Source of the DNA: Solen grandis
Lineage: Eukaryota; Mollusca; Bivalvia; Adapedonta; Solenidae
DNA: 64,000 nucleotides
Direction: 5' to 3'
NCBI GenBank assembly: GCA_021229015.1
Contig: CM037787.1
Span: 35,353,874-35,417,873 of the forward strand
The notes under the pieces are model-generated. The model saw only the letters and a list, made by a program, of their open reading frames with translations, searched no databases and was not told where the DNA came from. Positions within the stretch are counted from its first letter, which is position 1; each line of letters begins with the position of its first letter. This document shows, in pieces, positions 36,425 to 46,215 of the stretch. Position numbers and translations under genes: made by a program.

Positions 36425-36450
36425 GCCGTTTACAACCTCAGACATCCAAG

Positions 36451-37374
36451 ATGGCCGAGCGCAAAGTTGACCTACTCCTTGTTGTGGATGAGACAGATTA
36501 TGTCAAAGTGTACATGCATCAAATCATTGACGCCCTCAGCTCCGTGAAACAAGCTCCAGCAATTGGAAGAGCTCGCCTTCTTGACACAGAAAATGAAAAG
36601 AACAAACTGCGATGCAAAAAGGCAATTTTCATGGTGGACGGATCAGTCGAATGTTTGCGTAATGATACAAAACAATGGATTGAGCAACTTGCAGGTGTAA
36701 ACGGTAACAGAGAGAAGTATCGAGTGATTTACCAGGGATTACTGTGGGAAAACTATATCGGTATACCCCTAGAAAACATAATCTGTGTTGAGAATCTGAG
36801 AGAATTTGATGAGTGGTGGCCAGCTATTGTCAAATTTGTATTCCAAGTATACGAAACTGACATGTCAGTGTTTTGTGAAATCAAACAACTAGGATTCGAA
36901 AATCAAAGCCATATTTACAAACTTTACCAGAGAACATACACATGTCTTCAAGAACTGAATGTCAATCTAGTAACAAATGAGACCAATTCACAAGTAGTGT
37001 ATAAAAGCGTGTCACGTAGTTTTGATGAAGATGAAAACAAACGCTCAGATTTTATTCACCATATGACATCAACACAGTTAAGGACTCATGTTTTACTTCC
37101 AGAATCCAGCCACCTAAGCGCTGCTCTTTCAAATAAAAAGGTATCGGTACACACATCAACCAGTACCTTGAAATGTGTTGTGCTCATTCTATCTGACTTA
37201 GGAATGCTGAATAAAAGGCACATGTCTTACAAGAAAAATCTAAGAATTTCAAATAGACCACAAACTATTGTGGGGCCGCCGTGGCCGAGCGGTTACAGTC
37301 GTGGACTACAAATCTCTCAGCCCCTCACCGCTGTGGGTTCGAATCCTGGTAGGGACTTCGGATTTTTCATGTGA
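36451..37374 (+). CDS. Host gene fragment, possibly TIR-like; 3' part broken by a SINE
   Basis: A 307-codon frame. The start is supported by AAG before ATGG, a good Kozak context, and an acceptor 26 bp upstream. Residues 1-273 or so are native and end in RISNRPQTIV; the last ~34 residues are read out of the SINE at 37272. What is seen: residues 5-25 (VDLLLVVDETDYV) look like strand-helix 1 of a TIR/flavodoxin-type fold, KKAIFMVDGSVECL (about 56-69) like a buried strand, and ENLREFDEWWPAIVKFVFQV (about 113-132) like the last strand and helix. This order resembles the divergent TIR of BCAP/BANK1-type adaptors, an uncertain resemblance judged by eye. Residues 133-273 are unrecognised. There are no membrane segments or signal peptide. 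Codon use and low repeat content make this the best protein-coding stretch in the window. It could be a functioning gene whose terminal exon was altered, or a recent pseudogene. Confidence 0.65.
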   Translation: MAERKVDLLLVVDETDYVKVYMHQIIDALSSVKQAPAIGRARLLDTENEKNKLRCKKAIFMVDGSVECLRNDTKQWIEQLAGVNGNREKYRVIYQGLLWENYIGIPLENIICVENLREFDEWWPAIVKFVFQVYETDMSVFCEIKQLGFENQSHIYKLYQRTYTCLQELNVNLVTNETNSQVVYKSVSRSFDEDENKRSDFIHHMTSTQLRTHVLLPESSHLSAALSNKKVSVHTSTSTLKCVVLILSDLGMLNKRHMSYKKNLRISNRPQTIVGPPWPSGYSRGLQISQPLTAVGSNPGRDFGFFM

Positions 37375-37527
37375 GGAAGCCTTCCAGCTGGCTTGCGGTA
37401 GGTCGGTGGTTCTACCCGGGTACCTCTGTGTACTCGGGGTCTTCCTCCACCTGTAATTAGCTGGACGTCGCTATATGATTGAAATACTATCGCAGCGACG
37501 GAAAACCCCAATACAACAACAACAACA
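37272..37527 (+). mobile_element. SINE-1, full-length, inserted in the open frame
   Basis: A complete tRNA-derived SINE. The head has an A box (TGGCCGAGCGG, from about 37282) and a B box (GGGTTCGAATCC, about 37335), the body contains GGTCGGTGGTTCTACCCG, the core CTTCCTCCACCTGTAATT plus AGCTGGACGTCGCTATATG, and the tail is AATACAACAACAACAACAAC. The 12-bp duplication ACAAACTATTGT lies at 37260-37271 and 37528-37539. The head resembles a leucine or serine-type tRNA. Known molluscan SINEs with conserved cores (RUDI/V-SINE, MetaSINE) are candidates for its superfamily, not verified. Element plus duplicate is 268 bp, not a multiple of three. Confidence 0.92.
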
Positions 37528-37539
37528 ACAAACTATTGT

Positions 37540-37576
37540 TGTGACTACTTATCCTGAGGACGAGGGATCTCTTATG
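37540..37576 (+). pseudogene. Displaced continuation of the host frame
   Basis: Immediately after the second duplication, codons continue the host frame if the SINE and one duplicate are ignored: VTTYPEDEGSLM follows on from QTIV. This shows the insertion hit an exon rather than an intron. The frame then runs into the tail of the antisense LINE. Confidence 0.5.
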
Positions 37577-38088
37577 ATGATAGATAGATACATGTATTGA
37601 TACACGTGACAGAAAGTGCAACATACATAATATAAATCACAATATATTCATATTAAAAAAATAATTTCAGAAAAAAAAAAAACTATCACCATAATAAAGT
37701 GACAATTAATTTAATATTAAATAAGAGGATGGAAAAAAAAAGTTAGTTAAGCGAATTGAGCAGATTTGCGAATTTTATACGCTTCATTTATATACCTGCT
37801 CAGTTTTAAAATATGTATTTTTGAAGATTTAAACAACTGAACTAACTTGAACATACTAGGTCTTGTAATATAATATTTATTTACAAATTTTTTCCTGATT
37901 TCAGTATACAAAGGACATTCCAAAATAAAATGATATTCATCTTCTATTACTTGTTTATTACAAAAAATACATAATCTTTGCTGTCTCTCTAACCTTGATG
38001 TATATCCCTGAATAAGGATAAACGAATGTCTAGTCAGGTGGTGCGAAACTTGGAGAACAAACAGACTGCGAACTGCAAGATCATCACC
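37577..38088 (-). mobile_element. LINE 3' fragment (ORF2 C-terminus)
   Basis: On the minus strand an open frame ending at 37747 contains LQVSHHLTRHSFILIQGY, then RLERQQRLCIFCNK and VIEDEYHFILECPLYTEIRK. The C-x-x-C ... EDEYHF ... C-P-x-Y cluster is the zinc-knuckle-like end of the ORF2 protein in a class of animal LINEs that I have met as APE-type non-LTR elements. The downstream end on the minus strand runs into a TATCTATCTATC tail at about 37575-37592. The copy is 5'-truncated near 38075-38090. The same family is represented at 44683 and 62039. The frame's N-terminal residues, beyond 38090, are read through host DNA and are not LINE. Confidence 0.72.
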
Positions 38089-38095
38089 ACTCAGG

Positions 38096-38206
38096 CTTTG
38101 GACAGCTGGTATGGCCAACAATCCGATTCCTGTTCCTGGAAGCACAGATGTCGTCTCTGATGACGATGAAAATAACATCTCTCTGGATGACATTCATCAG
38201 TCCTGA
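38096..38206 (+). pseudogene. Possible displaced C-terminal exon of the host gene
   Basis: An open frame of 36 codons plus stop reads LWTAGMANNPIPVPGSTD then VVSDDDENNISLDDIHQS. Its acidic, low-repeat character and position directly beyond the LINE make it a plausible original C-terminus of the gene at 36451. Alternatively CAG at 38092-38094 is a splice acceptor. Short and unproven. Confidence 0.4.
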
Positions 38207-38582
38207 GGTTTAAGTCAGCGATTACTGCAGACAACAACTTGAGTTACATTGTCCGCATAACTGGACTGGTAATAACTATGGGATCGATGTTTAAAAAAAT
38301 GCAATCTCAATCTTACATCTTTCAAATAACTGATTATGTACTGTGTGGTGTTAAAAACACACACACGTTACTTTAAGTAATAAATAGTGAAGTGGGTAAG
38401 TTTGTGACATCTTGGTCCGTTAGAAGATGGAATTAAGTTGGTCTTTATAAAATTTAGTTCAGCATGTACTTATTATGAATGTTTTGACAGAGGTGTGATA
38501 TGATATTTTGCCTATTTCAGCCACCTAGGAACATAAACGGGACATAATTATTCGGAAACCAATATTTTATATCATGGAGAGA
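38207..38582. other. Non-coding stretch
   Basis: No gene recognised. It may hold 3' untranslated sequence of the gene above. Confidence 0.3.
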
Positions 38583-38668
38583 ACCAGTACTTGTACCACG
38601 AGTGGGGGCCGAACCTATGCTCCCTGCCTAACAGGTCAGCGATGAACTAATTGAGCTATACACAACTC
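38583..38668 (-). repeat. tRNA-like SINE head, third type
   Basis: On the minus strand TAGCTCAATTAGTTCATCG (A box region, 38641-38659) and GGTTCGGCCCC (B box, 38605-38615) are placed as in a tRNA gene. The arms are not fully paired and there is no CCA or terminator evidence, so this is a tRNA-derived SINE head or tRNA pseudogene, different from SINE-1 and SINE-2. Confidence 0.45.
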
Positions 38669-40239
38669 TTCTATCATTAATATATCGGAATTGTATATGT
38701 ATGTATGTTGTTAATTATCATAGATCACTGTAACACTAAAAACTATATTTTATAGCAAAGCAGGCAATTATATTTTCAAAAGTATTAATTTTGAATTTGA
38801 ATAATATTTAGCCATGTATAATTTTAAGTCTGATTATCACCTGGTTCATATTCATGCAAGCGTCTGTATAACATCAAGTGCCTGGGGACGCTTATTTAAG
38901 CAAGAAAATCGTTTGAACAGATTGATTCTCCGAGACTAAGCTCGTTATCACAAATAACGCCCATACTGCATTTGTACAGTTCAAAAAAAAAGTTTTAAGG
39001 TAAACATTTAATTTTGCATAAATGATTTAGTCTGTTGTATTTATGTGATCTTCCTGCCGGGGGGGGGGGGGGGCAAGTAAAAATGAAAAATATTCACACT
39101 TTCTTTATTTTCAATTATTCCAACAAGATGTTTCTCCGTTAAATCAGAACATATCAAACAGTCTTACAGAAGAGTAGATCTAGCCCCAAGTGAGCGAACC
39201 TTTATCGTTAGCATGAATAGCTGATTTTGAGCAAGCAACATGTTATCTGAATTAAGACTGTGTTTAGGTTTTGGGGTTTGAAAAATATCACATTGCAATG
39301 AGCATGTCAATTTCAATTTCAAAGCACTAAGGAGTTACATGAAAGTGGTATGTTACTAAGGTTATAAAGGATTTTATGTTTAAGAGTGTAAGTTAGCATG
39401 CTTGCCTTCTCAAGCAGAAAATCAGACTCGCTTCCCATGATTTGGCTACTGAAATGGTAGACACTTAAACATATCAAGAGCAGAAAGAATATGCAACAAT
39501 GCAACCTACATATGATAGAAAAGGAATACCACTTTCTTTTAGTTTGTCCTGACTATAGTGAATTTAGAGGAAACATTTTAAACCTTACTTTTGTCATTGG
39601 CCAACGATAGACAATTATAAAAATCAACTAACTTACTTTAAAATTATCTCGATTCATATACATGTACATTGCATCAAAAATAAGAAATTCAAATAAATAC
39701 ATGTACTGGTTGTTCTCTATATATTACAGCTATTAATCAAATTTATTTTGTGTGTTATTTATTGATCTATATAACTTAATACTTTAAAAAAAAATACTTC
39801 ATCATAAATTATATTTTTTTTATAAAAATAAATATTTTTTTTTTATTTTTTTTTAATGTAGATTTCTATATCCTTTAGCTGTTACTAAGGAATTTATGTT
39901 TAAAGACAAATATTACTGTAAATATTTTTGCAAATAAATCTTGGATAATCCTACTTTGTGATTATAATTTTAGTGTGTACATAATTATATACTTGTCTGA
40001 AAATGTTCATGTTACACGATTATCTATTAATTGCACGTTCATCTCTGTCTAATGATGTAATGTTTTTGGCTAAAACATTTATATCATGTTTTTATGTTAA
40101 TGAAATTCTATTTTGATTAAGTGTGCCGCATTTTATTTTCTTAGTCTACACTGTAATATACAGTGCAGATAAAATACTTATATAGTTGAAAAAAATATGC
40201 GAAAAATTACTTTTATTCGACTATTCGAAGAATAGGATG
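38669..40239. other. Very AT-rich non-coding stretch
   Basis: No gene seen. A G run occupies about 39059-39073, a likely place for assembly or sequencing length error. T/A runs dominate 39780-39860. Confidence 0.4.
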
Positions 40240-40276
40240 AGCTATTGTAGTCACCCCGGCGTCGGCGTCCCAAGAA
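40240..40276 (+). repeat. Fragment of a CCCCGGCGTC-type repeat
   Basis: GAGCTATTGTAGTCACCCCG and GCGTCGGCGTCC match the start of the repeat at 55180 (GAGCTAATGTCAAATCCCCG, GCGTC). Only the head is present. Confidence 0.35.
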
Positions 40277-40376
40277 ATGTTTAAGTTTTGTTAAAAAAAA
40301 TGCAACTGTCTCCATTTTCACCCAGTGGATGTGTTTATACGCGTATAGAAATATTCTTAAAAAAAGCAGTATGTTT

Positions 40377-40424
40377 ACAGGTACAAGTATCGTGGAGCAC
40401 ACAAGCACACACACACTACTTTTT
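40377..40424. repeat. Left arm of an inverted repeat pair
   Basis: GGTACAAGTATCGTGGAGCA, CACAAGCACACACACACTAC and TTTTT are the reverse complement of 42185-42257, with a longer GT run in the right arm. The arms are 1.76 kb apart. Confidence 0.6.
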
Positions 40425-40427
40425 CTG

Positions 40428-40431
<4 letters not shown>

Positions 40432-40483
<52 letters not shown>

Positions 40484-40499
40484 CTGTTATTAAGTACTG

Positions 40500-40550
<51 letters not shown>

Positions 40551-40552
40551 TA
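40432..40552 (+). repeat. Two (AT)n tracts and a T run
   Basis: About 48 bp of TA repeats, a 24-bp spacer (TTACTGTTATTAAGTACTG), a second TA run of about 37 bp and then 9-10 T. The alternating tract can form cruciforms, and assembled length may be unreliable. Confidence 0.95.
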
Positions 40553-40954
40553 TAAAATGGATTTTCACTTCCGTTTGCGCATGTGCAAACTGGTATTGCA
40601 GTCCACAGACATATGCAGCTATGTGCAGTCGAATGTAAAGCCGTGATTGTTATAATTTTCAGTGACCGATATTTTTCTATGTGTTTGCTTGGGGTATCAA
40701 ATACGTGATTTGTGTTTGTTTTAAATAGTTTTAAATAGTTTCGCGTGTGATTTATCATATTTAATAAGTTATGCGTAATGTTTATCTTATTAATATGTAA
40801 ACAATATATGACTAACATGAACGTTTGGTGTAGTTAATGCAGTATTAGTGAAATGCGTACAGTCGAAATGATGTACTAATCTGGTTCCCGATTGGAAGTC
40901 GAGAACTAGACTACTTTTGCGATATATTAAATTACCTGTAATGGTCATTTTTGC

Positions 40955-40991
40955 TGCAAGGGGTCGTGAGTTCGATTCCAGCTGGCACCTA
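40955..40991 (+). repeat. tRNA-like B-box fragment
   Basis: GGGGTCGTGAGTTCGATTCC followed by AGCTGGCACC resembles the T-arm and acceptor end of a tRNA. The 5' half is not convincing, so this is a remnant. Confidence 0.3.
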
Positions 40992-42085
40992 TTTTAATTT
41001 GATTTTTTTTACTTATATTTTTTTTAAACTTATTTTTATTATCAAATATTGTTTCAATTTCTTTATCAAAAGAAATAGCAAACTATTAATAGACTCAATA
41101 AAAATTAACATGCATAAATGAAAAGTATAATAGATTAATTAATTGTTATAAATGACACGCAGCAGTGTCTCTGTATATACATATATATATAGTATAAAAG
41201 AGACCTTGCACGCAGTTATTAAGTATTTTTAAAATATCTTTTGGACATTTTTGGGCTTTAAATGTATAGTGTGTTTTAATAATATATTTATTCATCCATT
41301 ATTTTGTGTTTCTTTGTATTTGCTTCCGTTTGATTTAAATCATAGACCAATTGAACAGGTTAGATTATAAGGTCAAAATGGTAGAAAAGAGAAAGAGATG
41401 GGAACAGTATGCTTATCATCCTTATTTGAAGTCGTCCAATGAAACATTTTGTTTTAATCTTTTCTTGTTTACAATAATATCTACAAGGTTTATTTCCGCC
41501 CGATTGGTCAGTTCAGGAACATCACTGAGGTGACTTGTTTCCCGTCAAACTCATCGATATTTGTGTATAAATTAATGAAAATGCGCTGACATTGCTAAAT
41601 AACAACGTATTTGAATAGCGAACACATTCTGCCTTTGAAAACTAGAACTATTCTTATATGTACATCCCGTTATTTTATGGTAAAGCTTCGTTTTCACTTC
41701 AGTGCGAAAATCGGAAACAATATGGCGAACTGAGTGAAAAAAAAAATGATACAAACATACGATTTTGGCTTGGAATTTATCCCTACGATAAAATCAACAG
41801 GATTCTTGCAGGTATAAAATAATAAATTGTACTTACCTTTGATTTGGCGCTGCTCTTCAATTTCTGTCTCTTATACAGCTTAAAATAGCTACTGATAATT
41901 GAACAATTTTACTTCGCCGACTTGTCACCTTAGTGATGTCCCCATGCATGTTTTTTTAGACTTTATGTAATAACTCATTCAATATTGAACCCAGTTACTT
42001 AGGAATTCGCATGTTTATTATAAATACATTTCTTTTACAATATTATTTTTTAAGAAAATGATATTTATTTGGACGTTCCGCGAGT

Positions 42086-42086
<1 letters not shown>
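40992..42086. other. Non-coding stretch
   Basis: No gene was recognised. Confidence 0.35.

Positions 42087-42118
<32 letters not shown>
42087..42118 (+). repeat. T run (~32)
   Basis: A mononucleotide run, followed by GATGATGATGATT. Confidence 0.95.
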
Positions 42119-42119
<1 letters not shown>

Positions 42120-42184
42120 ATGATGATGATTTCAGTGATGTTCCGGATCAATCGGGTGGAAATAAACCTTGTTGATATTATTGT

Positions 42185-42257
42185 AAAAAGTAGTAGTAGT
42201 GTGTGTGTGTGTGTGTGTATGTGTGTGTGTGTGTGCTCCACGATACTGGTACCTGTG
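42185..42257. repeat. Right arm of an inverted repeat pair with (GT)n
   Basis: AAAAAGTAGTAGTAG, then GT repeats with one interruption, then GCTCCACGATACTGGTACC. It mirrors 40377-40424. Confidence 0.6.
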
Positions 42258-44094
42258 TGTTAACTTGCTGAAACAGTGAAATTATATTGGATAAAATTGT
42301 TTTAAACTTAGCACAATGACTGGAATTGAAACGACAAAAAATACTGTTAGATAAATAAGGTAACGATAGCTATTAAGACTTGATTTTGAGTAATCTGCCC
42401 TTGAAAATGACAGAAAAAAAGCTAAAAAAATCACTTTCAGAGGCAAATTACTAAAAAGGTAGAATGGGAACCTCCATAAAATTCTCAATAATCATATAAA
42501 GTTTATATATAGTGTTTATGGCTCTTAACTTGGATTACATTTTTATTGCTCGTGTACATTTTGGTAATAGTGTTTCTTGTTTCGCCTTAATTGCAATATT
42601 TACTTTTATTACTCGAATAGTCGAGGATACGGTCTTTCGGAAGCTCTTGTTGTGATAAATAATTTTTATTTTCTTAATAACCTGACAATGTATAATTACA
42701 GATATAATAAAACAACCTAGATTAAAGCAAACATCTTGGAAATCAAAACAGTGACCGAAATACTGTAGGAATAAATCTAAGATCACATTTATCCCTTTTT
42801 AAAAATCTGAATTCAGTAAGAAGCAATACTTAACAATTAAAACATATAGCTCTTCATTTTACAGTAAAACTTTAATTTTTTTATCAATCAATATACAACC
42901 GTTGGTATGGTTGGGGTCGTTTGTGGATGGTAATTGCTCGAGTGCATGTGAGATGTGGCAGAGGGGAAGTGTAATTTCTTTCGTTTGACTAATTATTTCC
43001 CTTTGTTGTATGTAGTGTGAGTCAGGTGGCGTTTTTGGCACTCGATTGCACGTGCAAATCAGGTAGTAGATTCAGCTCCGGACGCCTGACTGGTGAAGTT
43101 AAAACAATTTTTTTAAATTTGTTTAATTTAAATCGATGGATCGATTGGGTCCGTTTAATGTCATACGTTTCTGTACAAGGAATTTCTCATATATGCTAAA
43201 CGTAAATGCATATAGAAGGATAGGAATTGATAAATTCAGTCACCGTCCAGATGCTACGGCTATTTCAGTAAAGTGTATTGGATAATAGAATATCTTGGTC
43301 TTCTATAAAAGACATGCAAGAAGTTAAGGGAATTAATAACCCCACAAACACTCCGAGTTACTCTCAGCCTTATACCAACAATCTCGCAGGGTCCATTCTA
43401 AACAGTTTGACAGAACTCAAGGCAACAACCCAATTTGTAGTTGAATAATTCTTTTATTACCATCATACAATTCTTTCATTAATTTAATCAACCCACGATA
43501 CAACGGCAGTGTTTGTAAATCACGATTTCGCCGATGTTATGAGTTTGCCGGATTAACGTGCGAATCCTATTGACATACCAACCCACTTCAGATATTTAAC
43601 TGAACTGATCACAATGTGACAAGGCCCTGTAAGACTTAAAACCGTTCAAGACAATTTTATATTACACCCAACTCTATAACTATTTGAAATCCTGTAAGAT
43701 TTGTTTTTATTGAATTTAGAATTTTACAATCAACCAATGAAACAAGTTTGGTATCTAATATTTTTGTAAAGTTTAATCAATAGTTGATAAATAGGGTGGA
43801 CAATCTCGTCTAAAGACGGACCGTATAATACATAACATAATCAGTGACGGGTGATCTCAGTGACCTTAACATATTATTGTTCAAACATCAAAGTTCTAGT
43901 TGTCAACTCTGGTAGAGTTCAGTTGATTTACAAAAAAATTCAAACAAGCCTATCAACTAATACAAGAATACATAATTATTTTACCAAATAACTTAGAAAA
44001 ATACATATATCATTAACTCCAATCTATTATTCACTTTATTAACATTATCATTAATTAATAAAACTTAGTATGTCAACCTGCCATGGCGGCAATT
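42258..44094. other. Non-coding stretch
   Basis: No gene was recognised. Confidence 0.35.
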
Positions 44095-44320
44095 TTTCAA
44101 AAGATTCTACTTTAGACATATATGGTTCTGCCAAACTGCAGTATCACGCCGTAGACATGTGGCATTATACTTCTCTCACATTATCCGGACACAGGGCCAA
44201 CCAGTCTTGGAACTACCCCTTCTATGCAGAGTACCAAGCAAGGGAGCTATACCAGTACCATTTTTTGTAGGACTTTGGATATGTCGCGGCAAGGGGTCGC
44301 ACACAATGCCTCCCGCTCCT
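44095..44320 (-). repeat. Dispersed repeat sharing a block with 34571
   Basis: GTTCTGCCAAACTGCAGTAT plus CACGCCGTAGAC matches 34574-34604, in the same orientation. It continues with ACATTATCCGGACACAGGGC and CAACCAGTCTTGG. I recognise this last block as common in molluscan genomic DNA. Orientation is assigned from the SINE-1-like tail at 34497. Confidence 0.45.
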
Positions 44321-44682
44321 GAATATCCATGTAAAAAAATATGAACTGAAAAAGCTTTACTGAACATAAATGTTATATGAACAACTTTACTTAACATAAA
44401 TGTTATATAAAAAGCTTTACTTAACATAATTAATATATGAAACAACTGATTTTCATTTTGCTGTATAGACTGTATAAACTGCATTCAGTGTACGACCAAG
44501 CATAAAGTCTTAGACTCTGACGGAGCTGTCTAATCTGGGCCTGCATTGCTTACCGGAGAGCAAAAGAAGACCGTCTAAGCTATATACAATAAATAATAAC
44601 CGACCTTATATGTATGCAATGCCAGACGAACAGTTTTATTCAGGTGATCAGAACAGTTTGGATAGCTGCGAGAAAAGCTCAA

Positions 44683-44995
44683 TCATGATAGTTTTCGTAA
44701 AACCTTAGCGTGTTTTCTAATGATAAAGATCCATACATCCACGATTTGAAGAACATAATCTTTAATTATCTTTTGGCAATAACTGAATAAACGCATTTTT
44801 CGTACAATATTAAGTGGAAACCGTTCTAATTCTCCATATATAGAAACGTTCAATATCTGGAGCTTTGATGAAACCCCATAATTCACAACCGTAACATAAA
44901 ATCGGTAAAATCATAGAAACAAATAATTTCATTTTTTCTTCAACCCTTAACGAAACAGGGTCAAACAAAGTATTTAATGAGTATATTGCTTGCAA
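44683..44995 (-). mobile_element. LINE ORF2 fragment (region after the RT domain)
   Basis: Two adjacent minus-strand frames encode QAIYSLNTLFDPVSLRV, then KMKLFVSMILPILCYGCELW and GFIKAPDIERF, then in another frame NVSIYGELERFPLNIVRK. The ILPIL-YGCE-WG and YGELxRFPL blocks are typical of the region downstream of the reverse transcriptase catalytic core in animal LINE ORF2 proteins. A frameshift near 44850 and the short length make it a dead fragment. It is likely the same class as the tail at 37577. Confidence 0.75.
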
Positions 44996-45112
44996 TGCAC
45001 TTTCTGATAAACGTTTTTGAGATAAAAAAAAAAAAAGGACAGTTTGATTTTAAAGTTACTCCAAGGTATACGAATTAACACAGGGCTAGGAATCAAATCA
45101 AAACGTCTTATT

Positions 45113-46215
45113 AGGTTTTCGTGGACTGCAACGCAGCCGCGAAAACCTACTGTTCTTCTTGTGTTTCTTTTTCCCTTTTTTTTTAGGTTTTCGCCTGGGA
45201 AACCATTGTTCTTCTTCTGTTGATTTGTTTTTTTTTTTATTTTTATTATTTTTCCAATTCCACCCATTTTTGTGTCCAGCCTAGCGGCCAGATGAAAAAA
45301 GCTACAGCTATGAAAATTTGGGCATGAAGTCATCTTTATCTGAACATGTGCCTAAATGGTCAAGCTTTTCACTTTTGTTTCTGATTTAGCCACTAGGGGG
45401 CGCAATGCATGTAATCACTGTTTAGCTAATAACTCAAAAATTTGAAACCTGATTTAGATGCGTTTTTTTACATAATGTTCCTTGTTGACAGCCCAATCAA
45501 ATATGATGGAAATCTCATCATCGAGTACGGGAAAAAAATTGTTCTAGGAGAGGTTGAATGTTCGAACCTTGGAAAAAAGTGAAATAATGAGGGTAGGTCT
45601 ACGAAAAACCTTCCCACTTTTGTTAGAGATCAGATAGAAGAATTCTGTTTGCTGCATATGATTTGCAAGACATATACGCACAAAATATATGGGGTGGCGA
45701 ATTTAAGAAATGCATGGTTTGTCCTCTAGAAAAGGTCAAACTTCACTAAATTTTAGGAAAAATTAAAATTTCAAAAACATGTTTTTTTGTCGCTCCTGAC
45801 TTTATTTTCTGTTCATTCTTCATGAAATTTTCACAAGTTATGTATTGTTATGTTTGAAAGGGTCTCACAATTAAAAAGTTAAAAAAAATTGAAAAGGTCA
45901 AGGTCATATTACGATTATTGTGTTTTTATTCGGCCACAAATAGCTCCAAAACTAAAAATATTTCATTGTGAGTATATGAACAAAAGTTTTAGTTCTTAAA
46001 GAGCTCTTTCCAGTGATGTTTAGTTTTTGAAGATCTGACTTGATTTGGTCATTATATGGCAGTCCAAAGTTTGATCCTTTTTTGGAATAATTGTAAATCA
46101 GGTTTTATGCTTCAAATTCTGATACATAAGAATAAAAAGTTTGACTTGTGCGACTAGTATACTTGATTGAACTATTTGCTGCTTTGCTAGGTACCAAACA
46201 GTAACATTTTAATCA
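45113..46215 (+). repeat. GCGAAAACC-hairpin repeat family, copy 1
   Basis: Starts with a hairpin, AGGTTTTCGTGGACTGC against GCAGCCGCGAAAACCT (45113-45148), and a second decayed one at 45185-45204. Then follow in order a T-rich ATTATTTTTCC block, CCACTAGGGGGCGC (45390-45403), GAGGGTAGGTCTACG, CATATACGCACAAAATATAT, GCTCCTGACTTTATTTTCTG, TCAAGGTCA (45899-45907) and GTTTAGTTTTTGAAGATC. No coding capacity. The same ordered blocks recur in the copies at 46216, 47407, 52983 and 55796. Confidence 0.75.

Noticed and set aside
36002..36547. 181-codon frame as the host gene
   Set aside because: It runs through intron-like AT-rich DNA and over the acceptor at 36424, and overlaps the better frame starting at 36451.
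37747..38193. 148-codon minus-strand frame as a complete gene
   Set aside because: Its C-terminal part is a LINE tail and its N-terminal part reads antisense through the putative host C-terminus.
38583..38668. Functional tRNA gene on the minus strand
   Set aside because: A and B boxes are present but the stems do not pair adequately; likewise at 35351, 40955 and 23985. All are treated as SINE heads or remnants.
40288..40818. Frames of 116 and 147 codons
   Set aside because: They are dominated by YIYIYI from (AT)n tracts; no coding signal.
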